From contig JACEVL010000410.1 of NCBI GenBank assembly GCA_020284085.1, positions 186,001 to 250,000 of the forward strand: a stretch of 64,000 bases of DNA. The letters are read 5' to 3'. The position numbers were made by a program, and so were the translations under genes. Below, piece by piece: positions 57,939 to 64,000 of the stretch (position 1 is its first letter; every line of letters begins with the position of its first letter). Origin of the DNA: Aporrectodea caliginosa (taxonomy: Eukaryota; Annelida; Clitellata; Crassiclitellata; Lumbricidae). The notes beneath the pieces were generated by a model that saw only the letters and a program-made list of their open reading frames with translations, made no database searches and was not told where the DNA came from.

Positions 57939-58689
57939 CCTGCTGAGTAGATGCTGGCGTCCGCGAACCAGCGAAACGTAGGCCCGATCATCCGTTTAAT
58001 CTCAGTTGCTGGTACGAAGATATGGACAACAGACTATTATGATCACAGTCGCAATTGATGATGCCATGAACCAGCGTCATGAAACGAAGGGATCCGCAGA
58101 CTAATAATACAGAAATCTGTTAACCATTTTACAATAACATCTGACTTCTCGTTTCAAGATAATAAGAATTGTGCGTATACACGCGACATCTAGCGAATGC
58201 AGTGGATTTAAAATGCCGTGTCAACCACTATCAACCTCAATTTCTGCCTTTTTGTCAGAAGTCTGCACAGCCTCCAACCTCGATCGAACGACAGTAACAT
58301 CTATCCATATACGATCGGACATTTATTCCACGAGCCTCTTACCAGCGGACGATCCCTTACTTGTTGCAGGGACCTTCGGCAGTTTAACCATCACTGACTA
58401 GTGATCCCTTGTTTTACTTTTTTTATTATCTATTATTAGTTTTATTGTTCTCTTTATTTGCTATTATGTGCACTGTGTAACTTGTTGCGGTGTGTCAACA
58501 AGGTTTTTCAATTAAAACGAATATACAAAACAATGCACTGTATGTTCTCGTTGGGTGCGTGAGCACGTTGGCTTGACATTTGACAAGCATTTCGAATATC
58601 CCAAGAGTAACGCCTAACGCTTCACTGAGTTCGTTTTGAATCATCTCATTAAAGAGATCTGCTTATTAAACAAAGGCCAAAATACTTAA
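57939..58689. other. No recognised gene
   Basis: A plus-strand frame at 58171-58401 is open for 76 codons without motifs. A repeat-like 3' end ('cttgttgcggtgtgtcaaca' and 'aattaaaacgaatata') follows at 58485-58530, so the frame may belong to a decayed element. Confidence 0.4.
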
Positions 58690-59715
58690 CGCAAACACAA
58701 CAGCTCTCAGCATTCGGAGCAACTGGCGGAGATGCAAATTCCCGATTGCATCTATAATTGGATCGTGGCCTTCCTGGAGGATCGGGGCCATGGAACTAAA
58801 TTCAACGGCTTCACATCTCCCCTCGTGAAAATCAACTCTAGTTTTGTTCCGGGTTCGGGCTCTGGCCCAAATAATTTTATCATCACAATATCTAAGCTCA
58901 AGACGATTCACGTTGGAAATATAATACTAAAGTATGCTGATGATAGCTACTTACTGATATATACTCTCTTCTAATAGTGCCACTGTTTCAGCTGACCTAG
59001 AACATGTGACAAATTGGGCAAAAGCATGCAACCTAAAACTAAACCATAAAAAGACGCAAGAGATGACTGTAAGAGGGGTCGGGAGGAGAGGGCGGGTGTC
59101 AGCCCCTGCGGCCACCCCGGGAGTGACCAGAGTACATAGCATGAAGGTACTGGGGGTTATGCTTACTGAAACTTTAAGTTTTGAGATGCACATTGCCCAA
59201 ATATGCTGCAGGGCTAGGCAATCTATGTATGCCCTGCGCATACTAACTGCCCATGGTCTATCTGGCCCTGGGCTTTACGATGTGGTGAGGGCGACAACGG
59301 TGGCACGCCTGTTGTATGCTGCTCCGGCATGGTGGGGCTTTGCCAGCCAAAGGGAGAAGGGAATGCTCCAGTCTGTAATTAACCGATTGATCCGTCAGCG
59401 ATACCTCCCAAGTGATAGCCCAAACTTTGAACAACTATGCCTTAAAGCCGACACCTGCTTGTTTTCGGCGGTCCTGGCAAACCCGGGCCATATTCTCCAT
59501 AGGTTTCTTCCTCCAAAAAAGCTGTTGGCCTATTCTCTTCGACCCCGGTCACATCATCGTGTTTTACCTTTAGCTAATCATAATATGATAAAAAACTTTT
59601 ATAGTTAGAATGCTTTATTCATATTGACTATTGAGTATTGATTGTTTATTGTTTATTATATATGATGTATGTACACCAGAATGCGGATTGCAACTGGTTC
59701 AATAAAGAATATACT
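58690..59715 (+). pseudogene. CR1-like LINE, 5'-truncated, with YADD reverse-transcriptase core
   Basis: The first frame (to about 58974) encodes EQLAEMQIPDCIYNWIVAFL, GHGTKFNGFTS, a degenerate PGSGSGPNNF substrate loop and KYADDSYLLI, which holds the catalytic Y-A-D-D. A frameshift follows. The second frame (59006-59608) continues with TNWAKACNLKLNHKKTQEMT, the MKVLGVMLTETLSFEMHIAQ motif, YAAPAWWGF and the C-terminus. The 3' untranslated region has 'gtacaccagaatgcgg', the signal AATAAA at 59701, and a (CTTA)n tail. Order and motifs fit the CR1/Jockey group. The frameshift, truncation and altered loop show it is inactive. Confidence 0.9.
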
Positions 59716-60676
59716 TACTTACTTACTTTATCTAAATAGTACCTGAGCAACTCATGCAGCATTGATTCATTCTGAGAATTTATATAGCGTGCCTTCAGTA
59801 ACCTACTCATAGGCGCAGCGGCCTATGTGATATAACTATGTATCTCTTAGCTTCTATAGTGCAGGCTAAAAGTTTACAAACAGCATTAGCTGACGCAGAA
59901 ACCATTTTATTTGGGTCACTGTTGCAGACAGTGAGTTCCATTCAACCAGGTATGCGTAGCCCCTGTATACGTTAATATTTAACCACTGTAGCGGTCGGCA
60001 TTGTTTTAAACTGTTATCAGAATGTTGCTTTGCCGATGAAGAAAACCCCAGCCAGAATGCCCAATTAGTGGGGTCCATATATATATATAGGCAGGCCATG
60101 CGGACTCCGTTACAGTTTGACCACGTGCATGCAAGAAGTGGATGAGACACGGGCGGCCCTGGATGTTGCTTATATATCACTGTCAGTTTCAACCGCAGCG
60201 GAAGCATCTTGCTTTCGCTTCTCGACATCACTGCGTTCCTCCTGTCTCCCACCACGATCTCTTACTACACCAGTCAACCACTTGCTACCTGCCAATTCCA
60301 TGTCCTTTCGAGTAGACATTATCAGTTGATTCAGTTTTTCTTATTAGTGGATTCATTTTTCTTCTGGACTGAACCTTGAAAAGACAATACATTACAGATA
60401 ATGACAAACAGCTTACCACAGATTTCAAACTAAGATATAATATATTTCATCAGTGATTCACTTTTATCCTGTACATAGTATAGTCTCAGTAGCTTTATGG
60501 TGCAATGACAAATGTGGAAAATCTGCACAGGGGTTTTCCAAAGGTGTTTCCAACAGTACATCCTTACTTCTTAGGGAGGGTCCGGAGCGATAATTGGGCC
60601 ATTCATGTTGGAACTCCGTTGTAACCGAGTCTGCGTTACGGAGTTATTTTCAATTCCACCTTGGAATTCGTGTGCA
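59716..60676. other. No gene; one minus-strand repeat end
   Basis: A stub at 59770-59830 ('atttatatagcgtgcc..ataggcgcagcgg') resembles other inverted GCGCTATATAAA ends. The minus frame at 59866-60255 is open for 129 codons but shows no domain. Confidence 0.45.
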
Positions 60677-61069
60677 CAGGGCCGCATTAAGGGGGCGCTA
60701 AGGGTGCCGCAGCACCCGGGCCCGCAGTTTTGAGGGGCCTGCATTTTCGGAAGTGAAGAAAGTTTTTTAATGTGCTGGTTGTTATTCTACTGTTAAATCT
60801 AGCGAAAATGCTGCAACATAAATAAAGACGAAGTAGGCCTAATAATTAATTTAATTACTTATAGTTATTTACCTGACGCTAATTATTGCGTGTATACATG
60901 CATATAGTAATATAACGATAATTGTGTATTGTGTCTTAAACTGTCTTTAGGCAGTTAATTACTCACTAGTAGCCTAAGGGTGGTGGACAGGTGGTTGTCA
61001 GAGGGGGCCTTTGGAAGGTAATCACATTATCACAGCACCCGGGCCCGCACTAGCCTTAATGCGGCCCTG
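60677..61069. mobile_element. hAT MITE, complete, 393 bp
   Basis: The ends are perfect 16-bp inverted repeats beginning CAGGGCCGCATTAAGG. CGTGTGCA is duplicated exactly on both sides (60669-60676 and 61070-61077). An 8-bp duplication and CAGGG start are typical of hAT. A GC-rich word 'agcacccgggcccgca' occurs in direct orientation near both ends. Non-coding. Confidence 0.93.
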
Positions 61070-61077
61070 CGTGTGCA

Positions 61078-62270
61078 TTTTGAGGTTGATTAGTCTCATG
61101 TCAATTTGAGCTGATCCGTCTATATAGGATGACCAGATTCCCATCTGGACAGTGTATGTCCTTAGACCTATGCAAACCGTCTGTTAACGGGGGATCTTGG
61201 ATTTGATGAAGGTAAGTTGAGAAGAGTCTTTCAGGTAACGTAGATACCGTCAATCGTTCGCATACAACCAAACCATGGCGATGAATGTCTGCTGTGCTTC
61301 TGCCTGGGATTGCCTGTTTTGTTGGACGTTAAGGTCGTCGTCTGCTGAAAACTAAAATGGTCGTGTCAGCCTTCCTTATTTTGAAGAAACGCGATTCGTG
61401 GTATACCTGAACCTGATTTGCATCTGACAACCATGGATGGGAATCAGTGTGTGCGGGGTCCGCAAAGCGCTGCCTACGCTAACCTAAATGGTATTAAAGT
61501 TCGTTAGAACATAATTTTATAATGTTCAACAGTACTCAAACAGTAGGCAGCGCTTGTGTGACGTACTTAACAGGTATCATTATTAAGTGTCAAGATAACT
61601 GACTAAGTACATAACTAACTCACGACTGGGTATATACATGTATACTCCTGGTATTCCATTCCCGTACTGTATGTAGTCTTATCTGCATATTGACAGCCAG
61701 TGAAAAAACCGTATATCGTCGATGTGATTATGTTTGCTATGAACCGCAACACTTAATTACTCTGTCAACAGCGCTAAGAGCTCTCTAGAGCTTTTAAAAA
61801 ATAATGGCCTTTGTGAGCCCAGCTAAGAGGAAGTAACAATCGTAGAACAGTTATTATTCATGAGAAACGCAGTCACGAGGCCAACAAGGACGTCCTCTCG
61901 ACCGGGAACGATCTGAACCTACAGCCCAGGAAAGCGTAATTTCGATAGAAACATGCGTCAGTTGTAGGCCCTATCTGTTTGATGTGTGCCTCCGTTCCGA
62001 ACATTCGCTATCAGCCAACACATCTAGGCACTGGACGACTGGAGTCTTTGTCATTTATAACATAAATTTATGAACAGCGAATTTGCTTGAATGAGGAAGT
62101 CGATGTTGGTTTCAGACAGCGAAATACGCATTCATTGAATCATTATTATAAAGGGTTAACATCTGCATTTAACGTAAATTTCAGCTGTCGATCGAAAGAA
62201 CATCTTAAGACACACAATCACATTCATCTAGGCCCACACGTCTACACCCAAACATGGATGGTATAGAAAC
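61078..62270. other. No recognised gene
   Basis: Mixed composition with short frames. No coding, RNA or repeat signal was identified. Confidence 0.5.
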
Positions 62271-62274
62271 AGAG

Positions 62275-62350
62275 GAGAGACAGACAGACAGACAGACAGA
62301 CATACAGACAGACACTGTCAGACAGACAGAATAAGAGAAAAAGAAGAGAG
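62275..62350. repeat. (GACA)n microsatellite
   Basis: GACAGACA repeats with interruptions. A second block of the same type lies at 62515-62600. Confidence 0.9.
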
Positions 62351-62385
62351 ACAACGAGACACGACTGAAAGTAGGGTTAGATAAA

Positions 62386-62500
62386 TAATAATAATAATAA
62401 TATCTTTTCTTTAATTTAGCGCCTGACAAACGCACTGCGCTGTACATTTACATGTTATGCAATTGAAAAAATCTTAACTAGTTAACTACTAACAGAACAG
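62386..62500 (-). mobile_element. SINE family C, truncated copy
   Basis: It starts with (TAA)n at 62386-62401 and continues 'tttagcgcctgacaaacgca' and 'ctgcgctgtacatttacatg', nearly identical to 52905-52990. The tRNA-like head is missing, so it is a 5'-truncated copy. Confidence 0.8.
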
Positions 62501-62639
62501 TCACACGGTATATAGATAGACAGACAGACAGAGACTGACAGAAAGACGAACGGGCATACATACACACAGACAGACAGAGGCTGACAGGCAGACAAGTTGG
62601 CACAGCCTGACAGACGGGCGGACGAACAGATGGGGTAGG

Positions 62640-62695
62640 TAAGTGAGTGGATGGGTTAGTGATTGATTGATTGAGTGAGTGATTGACTTCATGTG

Positions 62696-62736
<41 letters not shown>

Positions 62737-62750
62737 AATTGACTGAGTGA
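62640..62750. repeat. (GATT)n microsatellite
   Basis: TGATTGATTGATT repeats, purest at 62697-62737, pass into (GAGT)n words. Confidence 0.95.
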
Positions 62751-63289
62751 GTGTGTCGATACGTCGGTCGGTCTGTCGTTGGTACAGTATACACTATACA
62801 GGCCTATTTATAGATATACTAATTGTATGCAAGTGTATACAGCCAGTTATTTTATAAATTTGCTACATATGCGGACTATGTATTATGTACATACTGTGCA
62901 GGCAACCATAATTTATTATGTACGAACAATCCCGACGTGCTGAAAAGGCAAGACTTCCCCAATCCCCATGCACATGCATTCGTCTCTGTTGAAAGATTTA
63001 TGCATTTCAACATATAATAGCTGACGGGAGCTTTGCAAACGAGATCTGTCGCGATTTTTAGATCACTGACAGAGTAAAATCGTTTCAGTTTAGGCTGCAC
63101 GGTATTTTGTGTCCACATCACATGATAAAACAAGGCATGGGTACTTTGGGTAACCGTGTAGTTACGCATCCATTATTTGGATGGAGTCATGTATAAAGGT
63201 CTTTGTATAGTATAATACACTAAGTACATCAGGCAGATGGATTAAAATTTAATTCTATATTGGCCTCCCTTTATCTTGAAGTTGTTATT

Positions 63290-63290
<1 letters not shown>
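62751..63290. other. No recognised gene
   Basis: Short frames at 62823-63017 (plus) and 62876-63169 (minus) overlap and show no motifs. Confidence 0.45.
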
Positions 63291-63338
<48 letters not shown>

Positions 63339-63404
63339 GCTGCTCCTAAATTAATTTTTTCCAAATCCTGAGGGATCATTGATACCTCGGGTAAAAAAAA
63401 AAAA

Positions 63405-63480
<76 letters not shown>
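63291..63480. repeat. (ATA)n microsatellites
   Basis: Two ATA runs (63295-63338 and 63406-63480), the second preceded by poly-A at 63393-63406. Confidence 0.97.
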
Positions 63481-63560
63481 GTGACAATTTATATGGCGCC
63501 GTAACACAGCCATGCCGTTACAAGGGCGCCTCACAGTCAACGAACAGTAGAGTAGGCCTT
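63481..63560 (-). repeat. LINE/SINE 3' end next to an (ATA)n tail
   Basis: On the minus strand it ends 'gttacggcgccatataaatt' and runs directly into the TAT array, the same arrangement as SINE family C. It belongs to a different body sequence. Confidence 0.5.
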
Positions 63561-64000
63561 AGAGAACAAACAAATTACACTCAAATCAGTTGCTTAATCA
63601 AGTTGCTATAAGCTTTTAGCAATTAGCTTTTGAAATTAGGTCCAAATCAGCTGCAAAAAGGACGAAGTAAAATCATTTCTAAACCAGACTTTGTCGTTTT
63701 GCAGAAATCGAAAATTAATAGGCCTGCGAAATTTTGGCTGGCAGTCGAAGTTGAAGCCCCAAATTTACAGGAGGTAAAAGGGAATCGTAGACTGAAGTGC
63801 ACTAAGAGAACACGGTTTTCCAACAAATAATTATATGCTGCAAAATCAAATAATTTGTGTACATAATACATATAACTGAAAATTTATATTTCGAAAATAA
63901 TTTTGGAAGGGTAATTTGTGCTGATATAACCCTCTAAACTAACAACAATAACTTCTTGTAAAAAGTGACTTCCTTCCTTATTGTACACGGCCCGCAGTTT
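63561..64000. other. No recognised gene
   Basis: Frames at 63630-63871 on both strands are short and unidentified. Confidence 0.45.

Noticed and set aside
59866..60255. 129-codon minus frame as a gene
   Set aside because: No domain, no promoter or splice context; lies among repeat stubs.

Overview
This is eukaryotic, metazoan DNA. It is AT-rich and full of microsatellites and decayed transposons. The genes are widely spaced and carry introns, or are single-exon in the case of the one complete gene. Nothing bacterial or viral stands out. The frequent TAGGCCTA-type words, the many repeat ends of the form GCGCTATATAAA, and a single class III POU gene suggest a marine invertebrate, perhaps an ambulacrarian deuterostome (echinoderm or hemichordate). 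That placement is an inference and is weak.

Genes. The only complete protein gene is a single-exon class III POU-homeodomain transcription factor (Brn1/2/4 or POU3F type) on the minus strand at 41580-43472, with a recognisable promoter to its right. At 3625-3882, minus strand, there is one internal exon with good splice sites that resembles the regulatory-region segment of a class 3 cyclic nucleotide phosphodiesterase (PDE3). No other exon of that gene was recognised in the window. A 91-codon open frame at 28274-28549, plus strand, reads like a real terminal exon of an unknown protein. A GC-rich stretch at about 25950-26490 has one long frame ending at a plausible splice donor.

Non-coding blocks. 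Several GC-rich islands stand out from the AT-rich background: 16430-16700, 17240-17720, 28900-29090, 47300-47800 and 49060-49770. The last two lie about 3.8-6.3 kb upstream of the POU gene. The first of those carries a perfect CTCF core consensus. They are candidate enhancers, insulators or CpG islands.

Mobile elements make up much of the rest. The best-defined DNA elements are a 2.15 kb piggyBac-type element (TTAA target sites) holding 12 copies of a ~151-bp unit with YY1-like palindromes (23180-25336); a hAT MITE with perfect 8-bp target duplications at 57627-57930; a second copy of that family at 11149-11874, itself interrupted by a 425-bp insert with a 9-10 bp target duplication; another hAT MITE at 60677-61069; a hAT-like element at 5740-6497; and a 1.16 kb terminal-inverted-repeat element at 37467-38627. 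Non-LTR (CR1/L2/Jockey-like) retrotransposon fragments with readable reverse-transcriptase C-termini lie at 4383-4930, 7826-8360, 14380-14980, 18740-19080, 29110-29450, 31430-31760, 44985-45650 and 58690-59715. Two tRNA-derived SINE families are present. Long tetranucleotide and trinucleotide arrays dominate at 16.1, 21.9, 34.6, 50.2, 52.3, 53.9, 55.6 and 63.4 kb.

The window therefore looks like the gene-poor surroundings of a developmental regulator: one intronless transcription factor gene, candidate regulatory islands upstream, and layers of repeats on both sides. No clustered multi-gene system is visible.
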